Assembly: GCF_000269805.1 (NCBI RefSeq) | Contig: NZ_JH711481.1 | Location: 621,779 to 685,778, forward strand | DNA from: Actinomyces massiliensis 4401292 | GTDB lineage: Bacteria > Actinomycetota > Actinomycetes > Actinomycetales > Actinomycetaceae | Length of the DNA stretch: 64,000 nt | Direction of reading: 5' to 3' | In this document: positions 51,535 through 60,428 of the stretch, in pieces | How the letters are laid out: each line of letters opens with the position of its first letter | Numbering within the stretch: the stretch's first letter is position 1 | The notes under the pieces: generated by a model | Told to the model about the DNA's origin: nothing | Databases searched by the model: none | The model's input: the letters and a program-made list of their open reading frames with translations, nothing else | Translations under genes and position numbers: made by a program

Positions 51535-51782
51535 CGTTGAGAGGCAAGGTCGTGATAATCCTTAGTATGGGAAGTACTTCCCCTCCTATTCATCCACAAT
51601 CATGGACACAGTGCAGATGGAGTGTGTATGAGTGTGCATGAAGGTCCTGCGCCATGGCCCGTACCGACTGTGCTCCGGCGGCGGCAGTTCTAGCTCTTGG
51701 GCGACAGCCCGCCCAGGAGATTGGGCGACGGCCCGGACGAGAGGCGCGACCCCGCCCGCTCTCCCGCCCGCGCCGGCGCGGA

Positions 51783-53108
51783 TCAGGCAATCGGGTCCCA
51801 GCTGGGCAGTATGACGGGCTCGGCCTCCAGTGCCGCGCGGACTTCGGCGGGCAGGCGTCGGGCGCGCACGACCACCTGGAAGACGTACTCGTCGAACCAC
51901 GAGTCGTTCATCGTGTGGAAGCCCTTCTCGCCGAGCTTGTCGCCCCAGGAGTTCTCCACCCGCCAGCGCCGCGGGACGCCGTCGACCAGGTCCACGCCCG
52001 TCAGGCACATGGCGTGAGTGAGCATGGACTCGCGCGCCAGCAGCCGCTCCGCCTTGGTCATGGACAGCTCCACGCCGTACAGGCCCTCGTAGTCGTGCAG
52101 GGCGGCGTCCCAGATGCCCGTCTCCTTCTCCCGCTGCTTGGCCACGTCGCAGCCGAACCACACCGGCTCGCCGTCCTGGATGGCGGCGATGGCGGCGGCC
52201 TTGAGGACGTCCAGCTCGGCGGTGACGTGCTCCTGGGTGGGCTCGCCCACCATGATGTCGGTGCGGTCGATGCCGAATCGGGTGTTCACGGCGATCCCGG
52301 GGCGCGGGTCGTGGACCACGACGACCAACTCCTCCAGGCCGGTGACGTACCGCTGGGCGAACTCGCGCGGGGTCAGTGCTCCGACACGGTGGAAGGCCTT
52401 GTCCTTGTCCCGGTACTGCCACACGAAGTCGGTCGGCGGCGTGCCCAGGTGGATGGACAGGACCCGGTGGACGTCCTCCATCGCCGCCGCACGGATCGGC
52501 TCGGGGTCCTCGCCTGCGGTCACCGCGGCGCGCAGGCGCAGCGCGGCCCGGCGCAGGAGCGTGGACAGGCGGGTGTTCATGGTCTCCGAGTGGGTCGCCG
52601 AATCCGTGTCCGGCATGGCGTAGTGGGGAACCACCCCGTACTTGGCCACGAGCCGGGCGAACTGCGGCCACCACCCGCCGTCGCCGATCGGCTCGTGGAG
52701 GGAGGCCGCTACCTCCCGGTCGTCGAGTGGGCGCTCGGCGTCGACGATGGCGCGGGCCAGGAAGGCGGCGGCCTTCTCCAGTTTGTCGTGGAAGTAGACG
52801 AAGTTCTGGCTCAGCTCCACCGACTCCAGGTTCAGCTCCTTCATGAGGGCGGTGCGCAGGACGTTGAGACCGGCGAAGGTCCAGCAGCGGCCGGATCGCT
52901 TCTGGTCGGTGACGGCGGCGTCGGGGATGAGGTCGGAGACCGAGGTGTCGATCGAGGTGACGATCGCGCGGTCCAGGGTGAGCTTGTCGACGTCGGTGGT
53001 GGCGACGGCGTTGCCGGCGACGCGGGCGGCGGGGTCGGAGAGGAATGCGGTGCTGCGGGCGGTCACCCAGGAGGGAGCGATGGCGCGGGGCGCGTGGGGG
53101 TCGGTCAT
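51783..53108 (-). CDS. pepC: C1B-family cysteine aminopeptidase (PepC/bleomycin hydrolase)
   Basis: Cytosolic papain-fold aminopeptidase, 441 residues. Catalytic Cys in TDQKRSGRCWTFAGLNVLR (about 73), His in MLTHAMCLTGVDLVDG (about 370) and Asn in RVENSWGDKLGEKGFH (about 390). The C terminus ILPSWDPIA reaches into the active site in this family and confers aminopeptidase activity. Involved in peptide use. Single gene, with the divergent methyltransferase 230 bases away. Confidence 0.92.
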   Translation of the reverse strand: MTDPHAPRAIAPSWVTARSTAFLSDPAARVAGNAVATTDVDKLTLDRAIVTSIDTSVSDLIPDAAVTDQKRSGRCWTFAGLNVLRTALMKELNLESVELSQNFVYFHDKLEKAAAFLARAIVDAERPLDDREVAASLHEPIGDGGWWPQFARLVAKYGVVPHYAMPDTDSATHSETMNTRLSTLLRRAALRLRAAVTAGEDPEPIRAAAMEDVHRVLSIHLGTPPTDFVWQYRDKDKAFHRVGALTPREFAQRYVTGLEELVVVVHDPRPGIAVNTRFGIDRTDIMVGEPTQEHVTAELDVLKAAAIAAIQDGEPVWFGCDVAKQREKETGIWDAALHDYEGLYGVELSMTKAERLLARESMLTHAMCLTGVDLVDGVPRRWRVENSWGDKLGEKGFHTMNDSWFDEYVFQVVVRARRLPAEVRAALEAEPVILPSWDPIA

Positions 53109-53237
53109 GATGCGAGGCTAGGCGCTGGGTTTTGTTTGCCGGGGCGTCCTTCTCCCATGTGCGAACTGCCTCCGCCATGTGCGAATCGCCTCCGCGCCTG
53201 CTGTCAGGCTTTTCTGGCTTCGGGCTCGGTGCGCCGC

Positions 53238-53310
53238 CGTCGAGGTCGACTTTTTCGAACGAGGGCGACGGTGGCGCCGTCGATCTCATTCCGGGATGTC
53301 GATCTCGACG
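53238..53310. repeat. 73-bp palindromic repeat, copy F
   Basis: Centred on 53274 with a G-T mismatch near the centre and several in the outer arms. Unusual because it lies between divergent genes, its right end only 27 bases before the methyltransferase ATG. A 19-base direct repeat CCATGTGCGAA(C/T)(T/C)GCCTCC lies next to it (about 53155-53193). Confidence 0.85.
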
Positions 53311-53337
53311 CCGTCTGGTATCGCTAGTCTCGCACCC

Positions 53338-53961
53338 ATGAATGAACGTCAGGAGCAGTGGGAATCGCGTTACGCCGCCGTCGATCGGCTGTGGTCCGAG
53401 CAGCCCAACGACTGGTTGCCGGAGTTCGCCGCCTCCTGGGAGCCGGGGCGCGCCCTCGACCTGGGCTGCGGGGAGGGCGCCGACGCCGTCTGGCTCGCCG
53501 AGCGCGGTTGGGACGTCACCGGCATCGACCTGTCCGCCACTGCGATCGCCCGTATGGAGGCCGAGGCCGATCGGCGCGGCCTGGGGGAGCGGGTTCACGG
53601 CGTCGTCCTCGACGTGACTCGTGAGGAGCTGCCCACCGGCCCCTTCGAGCTTGTTGCGGCCTTCTACGTTCATGGAGGGCCCATGCCCGGATCGCTCGAC
53701 CTGATCGAGCTCCTGGGTCGGGGTGCCGGGCTCGTCGCCCCCGGCGGCCGTCTGCTGACGGCTGTCCACTGCGTCAACCCGCCCTGGCACGGCCATCATG
53801 CGCGCACCTACACCCCTGACGAGCTTCTTTCGGGGTTGAGCGGGGCGACTCGGGGCTGGCAGGTCGAGGCGGGGCGCGAGCGGTGGCGGGAGGTCACCGG
53901 CCCCGACGGCGAGGCGGGACGGCGCTCCGACGCCGTGGTCTGCCTGCGTCGGCCCGCCTGA
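53338..53961 (+). CDS. Class I SAM-dependent methyltransferase
   Basis: 207 residues with the SAM-binding motif ALDLGCGEGADAVWLAERGW, acidic loop VTGIDLSATAIARME and post-I region VVLDVTREELPTGPFELV. Resembles small tellurite/thiopurine-type methyltransferases; substrate unknown. The ATG at 53338 has no ribosome site and a TATCGCTAGTCT -10-like sequence ends about 10 bases upstream, so a leaderless mRNA is likely. The frame reaching back to 53179 would run through repeat F and is rejected. Confidence 0.85.
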   Translation: MNERQEQWESRYAAVDRLWSEQPNDWLPEFAASWEPGRALDLGCGEGADAVWLAERGWDVTGIDLSATAIARMEAEADRRGLGERVHGVVLDVTREELPTGPFELVAAFYVHGGPMPGSLDLIELLGRGAGLVAPGGRLLTAVHCVNPPWHGHHARTYTPDELLSGLSGATRGWQVEAGRERWREVTGPDGEAGRRSDAVVCLRRPA

Positions 53962-54083
53962 GCGGTTCGGCGTCAGCGCGCGGATCGATGCTGCCGATCA
54001 CTGCCGGTGGCGCCGAGGCTGCCGATGAGGTGGTCCGGGGGCAGTCGGTAGCCGGTCGAGCTGCCCGCATCAGCGGATGGCGT

Positions 54084-54965
54084 CGAGATCGGTCGTACTC
54101 CGTGTCGAGTTCGGTTCGCTTCCGCGTCGAAATCGGTCGTAACCCGTGTCGAGTTCGGTACATCTCCGGCTCGAGTTCGGTCGTACTCCGTGTCGAGATC
54201 GGTTCAAACTCGCTTCGAGTTCGGTCGTACTCCGCTTCGAGTTCGGTCGAGTTCTGGCTTGAGTTTGTGGTGGGTGTGGTTGTCATTGGTGTTGCACATG
54301 GGAGAGCGGGGTCTTTGCGGGGCGGTGGCTGGCTTTTGTTGGAATGACGGGATTTTCTGATGATCGTGGTGTGTGGTGGTCGGGCTCCCATGTGCGGTGA
54401 GGGGGGTCTGCGCACATGGGAGCCCGACCATGACCGCTACTGGCGGTGCTGTTCCGCGTGATTCCGCGGTTCCCACCGACACGGAGCGTGCGTGAGTGTG
54501 CAACACCCACCAGCCCCGGCACACGCGGGCACCGGGAATCACGAAGACGCCGCGATTCACGCCATCGAGCACCGCCCCCGGCACACGCGGGCACCGGGAA
54601 TCACGTGAATGGACGTCAGGTGTTCACAGCCCACCCCCGGCGTATCGAGGCAGTCGGCCCAAGAGCTGACAGCCGTCCCGACCGCCTAGGCACCACCCCA
54701 CCATGCGCGGGCATCGACGTCGTCCAGGCCGTGGCCCACGACGTCCTGGCCCACCACCCCATCCCACGCAGGCATCAGCAGAGCCGGCCGGCAACGATCC
54801 AGTCCGACCCATCCGGCTCCCAGCCCCAAGACGTCGCACCCCGCACCGGAGTACGACCGATCTCGACGCGGAACTCGACCGATCTCGGCACGGGTTTCGA
54901 CCGATCTCGGCACGGGTTTCGACCGATCTCGACGCGGAACTCGACCGATCTCGGCGAGCGGGCGA
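54084..54965. repeat. Composite repeat element, copy 1 (22-bp arrays flanking a hairpin core)
   Basis: Left array 54084-54259: eight exact 22-bp units, each starting CGAG(A/T)TCGGT with a variable second half, plus a degenerate ninth. The core (about 54270-54640) includes a 19-base perfect hairpin (54378-54396 / 54411-54429) and two copies of CCCCGGCACACGCGGGCACC (about 54515 and 54573). Right array 54844-54953: five units in the opposite orientation (ACCGATCTCG). The core reappears inverted at 58560-58930. No gene is convincingly encoded. Confidence 0.85.
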
Positions 54966-55060
54966 GATCGGCGTCGACGATCGAAGCTCAGTACAACACC
55001 CAGCTCGCCGGTTCATGCGGATGTGACGCGGGGCGACGCGACGCCGCCCTGCCGATGGCC

Positions 55061-55582
55061 TCAGATATCCAGCTCTTCGACCGCCGGGACCTTACCCGCT
55101 CGCCGGACAGCGTCGACCAGCTCGTCCGGGAGGTGGCCGGCCATGTCATCAACCGAGGCGAACACCCTCAACTCGCGGTTGCCCCTGCGCCACCAGTCGC
55201 CCTGCCAGGTCTTGGGGTCTTCCCACACCGGATTGTCGTCATCGGGGTTGGAGAGCACCGCCCAGTTCGGGTCATCCCGCTCATAGACGGCGAGCTGCCC
55301 CCTGGCCGTCTCGAACACCCGGAACGAGCGCGTCCGCATGCCCTCGTCCCGCCTCCACCGAAGCAACTGACGTCCGGAGAAGCGCTTGGTCGTGACAACC
55401 CGCTCTTCGTCGACATCGAGCTCGATCGTTCTCATGTCATTCCCTTTTCGCCGGTTCTCATGCTGAGCCAAGTAGAGCCTGAGCCCCGCGGCGACCGCCG
55501 CCGACAGGCTGCCCGCATGAGCGGTGGCAGCCTCGAACAGGGGCAGGTCGGCGTCTGAGACGTAAACGTTCTTGCTTGGCAT
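55061..55582 (-). CDS. EXLDI-family protein
   Basis: 173 residues ending VPAVEELDI, the E-x-L-D-I signature that names the EXLDI family, with the conserved middle RFSGRQLLRWR and VYERDDPNWAVLSNPDDDNP. The N-terminal 45 residues (KNVYVSDADLPLFEAATAHA) look like a ribbon-helix-helix or short DNA-binding segment. The function of the family is not established; members often lie beside transport or stress genes. The ATG at 55582 lacks a ribosome site; GCATATGACTATGCTTATG just upstream is AT-rich and partly palindromic, suggesting autoregulation. Confidence 0.75.
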   Translation of the reverse strand: MPSKNVYVSDADLPLFEAATAHAGSLSAAVAAGLRLYLAQHENRRKGNDMRTIELDVDEERVVTTKRFSGRQLLRWRRDEGMRTRSFRVFETARGQLAVYERDDPNWAVLSNPDDDNPVWEDPKTWQGDWWRRGNRELRVFASVDDMAGHLPDELVDAVRRAGKVPAVEELDI

Positions 55583-55757
55583 GCACATAAGCATAGTCAT
55601 ATGCATTCTCGTCGTGCGATCCTTCGCCGCGCCGCGCCCCGACGGACGCTGACGGGCAACTGGAGCCGACGAGCGCCGCCGCGCCACGCCAGGCATCGAC
55701 GGGCGCCGCGCCGGACGCCGCCGGGCAGCCGAGCACCCCCCACCGCTCGCACCCATG
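55583..55757. promoter_or_regulatory. Promoter region of the EXLDI gene
   Basis: Minus-strand GCATATGACTATGCTTATGT at about 55585-55604 is the only AT-rich stretch and overlaps CATA/TATG half-sites that could form an operator. The rest is GC-rich without a gene. Confidence 0.4.
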
Positions 55758-55830
55758 CGTCGAGATCGACTTTTTCGCATGAGATCGACGGTGGCACCGT
55801 CGGTCTCGTTCGAAAATGTCGATCTCGACG
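55758..55830. repeat. 73-bp palindromic repeat, copy G
   Basis: Centred on 55794, with outer arms CGTCGAGATCGAC/GTCGATCTCGACG perfectly matched and a few inner mismatches. It lies after the lipase gene stop and upstream of the EXLDI promoter. Confidence 0.88.
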
Positions 55831-55913
55831 GGGCGAGGCAGGGCAGAGGGGTGGAAGGGAGGCAGGCCGCGACAGGGCGCGAGCCGGCCGGAGCGAGCCG
55901 GCCTCACCCCGCC

Positions 55914-58028
55914 TCAGAACTGCGAGCTGGAGCCGGACTGACTGGGCTCACCGGTCGTGTTGCGGGTGACGTCGAAGACGAATGCGCTCGTCGTCGCCCC
56001 CTCCTCACCCGTGCCGGTGAGCGACCCCAGTTGCTGAGTCCACGCGTCGATCCCGGGGTCCCCGCTCATGCCCTCGACGGCGTCGGCGTAGACGTCGCCC
56101 CCGTGCGGGTAGCCCTGCAGGTCGGAGCCGGTGGTGTCCAGGGTGACGACGGTGCGCGTGGGCGTGCGCGGAGTGGGCGCGCCGTCCAGGCCGGGAACGG
56201 CGTCGGCGCCATTCTCGAGATGCAGCGCGTTGACGTGGTCGGGGAGGTCGGCTCCGGCCGTGGGGCCGCCGGCCGTCAACAGGGTGGTGACGTTGTACCG
56301 CTCGTTGATGGTGGGGTCCGCCGCAATATCTGCCGCCACAATGGCGCCCTGCGAGTGGCCGTAGATCCCCACCGGGTCATCCGGACCGATCCCCGCCCGG
56401 CGCATGGCGGTGACCACGGCGCTCTCCAAGTCGTTGGGCGCCCCGGCCACGGACTGCAGGTTGGTCAGGAGGTCCTGCGGATTGGTGTTGCCCAGACCCC
56501 AATCGGTCGTGCCCGGCACGACGACCATCCACGAATTCGTGCCATCGGCGTGCGTGGTGCGCACGACGCTGACGACGCCACTGGAGGCGTCGTCGTCCTC
56601 CGCCTTGAGCGAGTCGCTATAGCGGATGACGTCCGAGGCCGTCCCCAGTGGCCGGTCCATCCTCTCCCCGTCAGCCGGCGCCCCGTCCGCCTTCTTGAGA
56701 GCGGGCACCTGCGTACCCCACGCCATCGGGTCGCTGCCGGAGGGCGGGATGGTGAAGGAGGAGCCGCCGCGCGCGGCCACAGTGGTGCCGGTCGGGTCGC
56801 CGAAGCGCCTGGCCGCGACCTGCGACGACAGCGCGGACATGTAGTAGACGACGCGCTCCATCGGCGTCAGCGACGAGGCGGGAACCGTCTGGCCGCCGCC
56901 GGTCACGAGCTCGTCGGGCAGCTTCTCGCTGATCTCCGGGTCGAGACGCTGCGCGACGCCGGCCAGGTAGGTCTCGACGGCGGCCGACTCATGACTGGTC
57001 TTCGCATCCTTGGCGTACGCGACCAGAGCCGCGATCGTCAACAGGTCGCTCTTGACCCACCCCGACAGGTCCTCATCCGACATGACGACCGCGAGATCGT
57101 CCAAGACATCGGCGAGATCGCCGTCGGCGTACTTGGTCAGATCGGGATTCTTGACCGCGGAGGCGCCTGCGAGCATGAGGAGCAGCCCGGCGGGCGAGGA
57201 CGCCGCCGCCGCGATGAGCCCGAGCACGACCCCGGCCGTGACACCGTTCAAGCCTGCGGATCCACCGGCGGGCGTCGCACTGGAATCGGCGCCGTTGTAA
57301 ACACTGACGCAGGCCGTGACGTCAGCGGCGAGGGCGCGCAGGGAGTCGGCGGCGTCCTGGAGGGAGCCGGGGCCCGCCGTCAGCGCCGTGGCGGCGTCGA
57401 TCGCATTGGTGCGCAGGGTCTCGAAGCTCGACGGCGCGCCCTGCCCGGCCTGGGCGGCCCCACCGCAGGAAGGAAGGCCCGTGTTGCCGAAGCCGGAGTA
57501 GCACATGGGGTCCGACCAGGTGAATCCGCTGGAGGCGACCCCTCCGCCCGCCCCGGAGCCGCCGTCCTGGGAGTTCTGGGGGTCCGAGGAGGAAGCGCCC
57601 GAGGTCCCGTCGTCCGGCTCGGAGGGGGCGATGGCGGCCCGCGCCTGGGCCTCGGCGTTGAGGACGTGCGTGCGGGCGTCGTCGAGGTATCCGGCGGCGT
57701 TGGTGAGCGCTGTGGCGAATTCGGTGAGTGCGTCGGTGTCGACTGCATAGGCGCCTCCCGACACGACGGCGGTGACCCCGGCGGTGATTCCGGGCCAGGA
57801 CAGCGTGGCCGATCCGTCCCCGTCGCCCGCGGACGGCGGATCGACGTAGGTGCCCTTCGGCGCCGGGTCGCTCGCGCAGCGCGGCATCGCGTCGCCCAGG
57901 GTCAGCTCGGGGAACGGGTCCCTGCTGTTCTGGATGGCCTCATCGGCGGCGAGGAGGGCCTCTCCCGGGTCGTCGCAGATGTCCGCCTGCTGTGACGAGG
58001 TCGACGGGGATGCTGTCGCGGTGCTCAT
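55914..58028 (-). CDS. Large WXG-linked alpha/beta-hydrolase (lipase-like)
   Basis: 704 residues, no signal peptide. The N-terminal ~130 residues are helical (ALTEFATALTNAAGYLDDAR), followed by a Gly/Ser-rich region and one hydrophobic stretch (GVVLGLIAAAASSPAGLLLM). The C-terminal ~250 residues are an alpha/beta-hydrolase with the nucleophile elbow GIYGHSQGAIVAAD and a MVVVPGTTDW oxyanion-type strand; Asp/His candidates follow (GADAVPGL, GYPHGGD). The start at 58028 overlaps the stop of the small WXG gene by ATGA. Likely a type VII-secreted lipase/esterase; whether toxin or nutrient enzyme is unknown. Confidence 0.75.
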   Translation of the reverse strand: MSTATASPSTSSQQADICDDPGEALLAADEAIQNSRDPFPELTLGDAMPRCASDPAPKGTYVDPPSAGDGDGSATLSWPGITAGVTAVVSGGAYAVDTDALTEFATALTNAAGYLDDARTHVLNAEAQARAAIAPSEPDDGTSGASSSDPQNSQDGGSGAGGGVASSGFTWSDPMCYSGFGNTGLPSCGGAAQAGQGAPSSFETLRTNAIDAATALTAGPGSLQDAADSLRALAADVTACVSVYNGADSSATPAGGSAGLNGVTAGVVLGLIAAAASSPAGLLLMLAGASAVKNPDLTKYADGDLADVLDDLAVVMSDEDLSGWVKSDLLTIAALVAYAKDAKTSHESAAVETYLAGVAQRLDPEISEKLPDELVTGGGQTVPASSLTPMERVVYYMSALSSQVAARRFGDPTGTTVAARGGSSFTIPPSGSDPMAWGTQVPALKKADGAPADGERMDRPLGTASDVIRYSDSLKAEDDDASSGVVSVVRTTHADGTNSWMVVVPGTTDWGLGNTNPQDLLTNLQSVAGAPNDLESAVVTAMRRAGIGPDDPVGIYGHSQGAIVAADIAADPTINERYNVTTLLTAGGPTAGADLPDHVNALHLENGADAVPGLDGAPTPRTPTRTVVTLDTTGSDLQGYPHGGDVYADAVEGMSGDPGIDAWTQQLGSLTGTGEEGATTSAFVFDVTRNTTGEPSQSGSSSQF

Positions 58029-58252
58029 CCGACCGCTCCGCACTGGTCGCTTGCGTTATCGAGGGCCGTCATGGCGCTGGAGGCCGTGTCCAGAAGCGGA
58101 TCGAGGCCGGCGAGCAGGACCTGAAGGGTGTCCAGTTGCGTCTGACAGGAGCTTGACGCGGCCCCGGTCCAGCTCTCGGGGACGGCGGCGGGAACGAGTG
58201 ACACGCCGGTGGCGGCGTCTTCATCGGCCAAGGCGATGCTTAAAGAAGCCAT
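58025..58252 (-). CDS. Small WXG100-like partner of the lipase
   Basis: 75-residue helical protein with PESWTGAASSSCQTQLDTLQ, a WXG turn between two helices, the hallmark of ESX/WXG100 proteins. The ATG at 58252 follows CGAGG; longer frames upstream run into the 22-bp array. Translationally coupled to the lipase, its presumed export partner. Confidence 0.65.
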   Translation of the reverse strand: MASLSIALADEDAATGVSLVPAAVPESWTGAASSSCQTQLDTLQVLLAGLDPLLDTASSAMTALDNASDQCGAVG

Positions 58253-58370
58253 GCCTCGACGGTACGACCATCGGCCCGCATTCCGCCGAGCCCCTGTGGA
58301 GAGCGCGCCAGCAGGGTGCACGACGCCACCCTGTGGAGCCCCGCGCATCCTCTGCGCGCGCCCCCTCCGT

Positions 58371-59093
58371 CGAGATCGGTCGAAACCCGTGCCGAGATCG
58401 GTCCATTTCCGCACTGAGATCGGTTCACTTCCGGCTCGAGATCGGTCCGGTTCTGCGTCGAGATTGTGGTGTCAGTACATCTGAGACAAGGCGAGTGTCC
58501 GGGGTGTGGTGGTCCCCGGTGTGGTGGTTCTCGAGGTTGGGGTCGTATGAGTCGGGCCGCACCGTTGCGGGCTGGCTCTGCCGCTGCCCGCATACGCCGG
58601 GGGCGGTGCTCGATGGCGTGAGTCGCGGCGTCTTCGTGTTCCCGGTGCCTGCATACGCCGGGGCTGGTGGGTGTTGCACACTCACGCACGCTCCGTGTCG
58701 GTGGGAACCGCGGAATCACGCGGAACAGCACTGTCAGTAGCGACCACGGTCCTGCTCCCATGTGCGCAGACCCCCCTCACCGCACATGGGAGCCCGACCA
58801 CCACACACCACGATCACCAGAAAATCCCTTCATTCCAACAAAAACCAGCACCCACCCCGCAAAGGTCCCGCTCTCCCATGTGCAACACCAACAACAACCA
58901 CACCCACCAAGCACACCAGGCCCCACACAACCAAACTCGAACCGAAGGTAGACCGAACTCGACACGAGTTTGAACCGATCTCGATACGGAGTACGACCGA
59001 TTTCGACGCGGAAGCGAACCGAACTCGACACGGAGTACGACCGAACTCGACACGGAATGCGACCGAACTCGACACGGAGTACGACCGAACTCG
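58371..59093. repeat. Composite repeat element, copy 2 (inverted relative to copy 1)
   Basis: Left array 58371-58458: four exact 22-bp units (CGAGATCGGT + variable), ending CGAGATTGTGGTGT. The core 58560-58930 is the reverse complement of the core of copy 1, including the hairpin (58748-58766 / 58781-58799, two mismatches). Right array 58930-59093: seven good units and one degenerate unit in reverse orientation (ACCGAACTCG). Open frames inside (for example 58667-58951) are conserved with copy 1 in several frames, as expected from DNA identity rather than protein selection. Confidence 0.85.
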
Positions 59094-59263
59094 AGAAACA
59101 AAACAAATGAGGCGCTCGCAGACACCGTCGCGAATGCTCAGAAGCAGACAACACACCACCCCACACCCCCGCACCCCACACCCCCGCACCAAGATCGGCC
59201 GCGTTGGGGCTGCCGGCCCTTCCGCGAACGGCGACCCGCCGTCCCGCGGGTAACCCGCCGTCG

Positions 59264-59623
59264 CTACCTCGTCATGAGATCCCAGAGGGTCAGACCGATC
59301 ACGGCCAGGCAGCCAACGGTGCCGAACGGCAGGTACCAGATCCCGAGCGCGGCGACCACGATGAGTGCGACACCGCCCGTGAAGGAACCCATGAGGTAGG
59401 AGATGCCCGCGGCCAGCAACGCGATGTCTTAACCGACGAACACCATGGCCACGCCGGGCGCGTGGGGGTCGATCCCGAGTCGTTTGAGCAGCCCCGCCCA
59501 CGGGCCGAGCTCTCCGCCGGGCGCGATATACCCGGCGCCCTAGAGCTCCCGAACGCCGTCGACGATCATGAAGCCCGCGACGATCACAACCAGGACGCCG
59601 ATCACGATCGGCCGTACCGTCAC
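59264..59623 (-). pseudogene. Small membrane protein with two in-frame stop codons
   Basis: One continuous 119-codon frame: VTVRPIVIGVLVVIVAGFMI ... VREL, then TAG (59540-59542), GAGYIAPGGELGPWAGLLKR ... MVFVG, then TAA (59429-59431), DIALLAAGISYLMGSFTGGV ... LTLWDLMTR, then TAG. There are no frameshifts and the hydrophobic pattern (three to four spans) is kept, so decay looks recent, or the stops are sequencing errors. It overlaps the holin-like gene region by operon order (directly downstream of it). Confidence 0.65.
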
Positions 59624-59687
59624 TCGACCTCGCCTTCCTGTGCGCGCGCTCCCGGGCCGCCGGCCGACAAGAGTCGTGGGGACCCCG

Positions 59688-60101
59688 CTAGTCGTCCCGC
59701 TCGCGCGAGCCGAGCACGCCCACCACCAGTGCCGAGACGATCGAGACCACGATCGAGCCGAGAACCGCCGTCCCGAAGGAGCCCACATGCAGGCCCAGGG
59801 TGACCCCCGCCTCCGCCCCGACACCGACCAGCCGGTCCGTGATGGCACTCGTGAGCATCAGCATCGCCCCGTTGACGACCAGGGCGAACAGCCCGAACGT
59901 CAGGACGTACAGCGGAAAGGCGACGAACTTCGCCACGGGCTTGATCAGTGAGTTCACCAGTGCCAGGACGAGGCCGACCACGAGCAGGTTGACGACTGTC
60001 ATGAGCGTGGTCGGTGTGCCCGGCACGTCCATCCCCTTGATGAAGGTGACCGCCAGCCACAGGCCGGCCGCATTGCCGATCGCACGTACGAGAAACTCCA
60101 T
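59688..60101 (-). CDS. Phage-holin-4-2-like (YvlD-type) membrane protein
   Basis: 137 residues with four membrane spans (LVVGLVLALVNSLIKPVAKF, VAFPLYVLTFGLFALVVNGA) typical of the four-span holin superfamily IV / YvlD family. Despite the name, these chromosomal proteins are not phage lysis genes; some belong to envelope-stress regulons. I place the start at the ATG at 60101 with GGAAG upstream; the frame reaching 60257 adds a Pro/Arg-rich stretch unlikely to be translated. The pseudogene at 59264 follows it in the same direction. Confidence 0.85.
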   Translation of the reverse strand: MEFLVRAIGNAAGLWLAVTFIKGMDVPGTPTTLMTVVNLLVVGLVLALVNSLIKPVAKFVAFPLYVLTFGLFALVVNGAMLMLTSAITDRLVGVGAEAGVTLGLHVGSFGTAVLGSIVVSIVSALVVGVLGSRERDD

Positions 60102-60428
60102 AAACTTATTCTTCCATGCCCTCCTGTGGCGGGGCTGTGCGCGCCCTCCCAAGACGGGGCTGTGTGCGGCGCTGGGGGAGGGCGGAGGCCTGTCGGTCGC
60201 GGCGCCTCCGTCGCTGCCGGGATCGTTCTCTGCGCCCTCGCTCTGCGCCCTCGACACGCCCCATCTGCCGGTCTGCTGCTCGTCGCGCCCGGCCGCTGGT
60301 TCCCGACGACGGACGGCGGGGCTCGTGCGGGGCGCAGACGATACTCACGAACAGGCGGCGGGTCCGGTCGCGGACGATGGCTTGGCGCGGTGCCCTCGGT
60401 GCTCCCGGGGTACTCGAACTCCTCGGTG
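60102..60428. other. Intergenic region, no gene recognised
   Basis: About 330 bases between the MFS stop and the holin-like start, both minus strand. Only antisense and compositional frames run through it. The holin-like promoter is expected near 60110-60150. Confidence 0.45.

Noticed and set aside
54084-54259. CRISPR array
   Set aside because: The whole unit is 22 bases with ten constant bases, variable halves are similar to one another, and no cas genes are near.
58667-58951. Conserved hypothetical gene in the composite repeat core
   Set aside because: The open frame is shared with copy 1 because the DNA is repeated; several frames are equally conserved and no ribosome site is present.
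59264-59623. Recoding by selenocysteine or pyrrolysine
   Set aside because: The two internal stops are TAG and TAA, TAA cannot be either, and no SECIS-like or pyl genes are seen; pseudogene is simpler.
59688-60101. Prophage lysis gene
   Set aside because: The four-span holin-like family is commonly chromosomal, and no endolysin or phage genes are adjacent.
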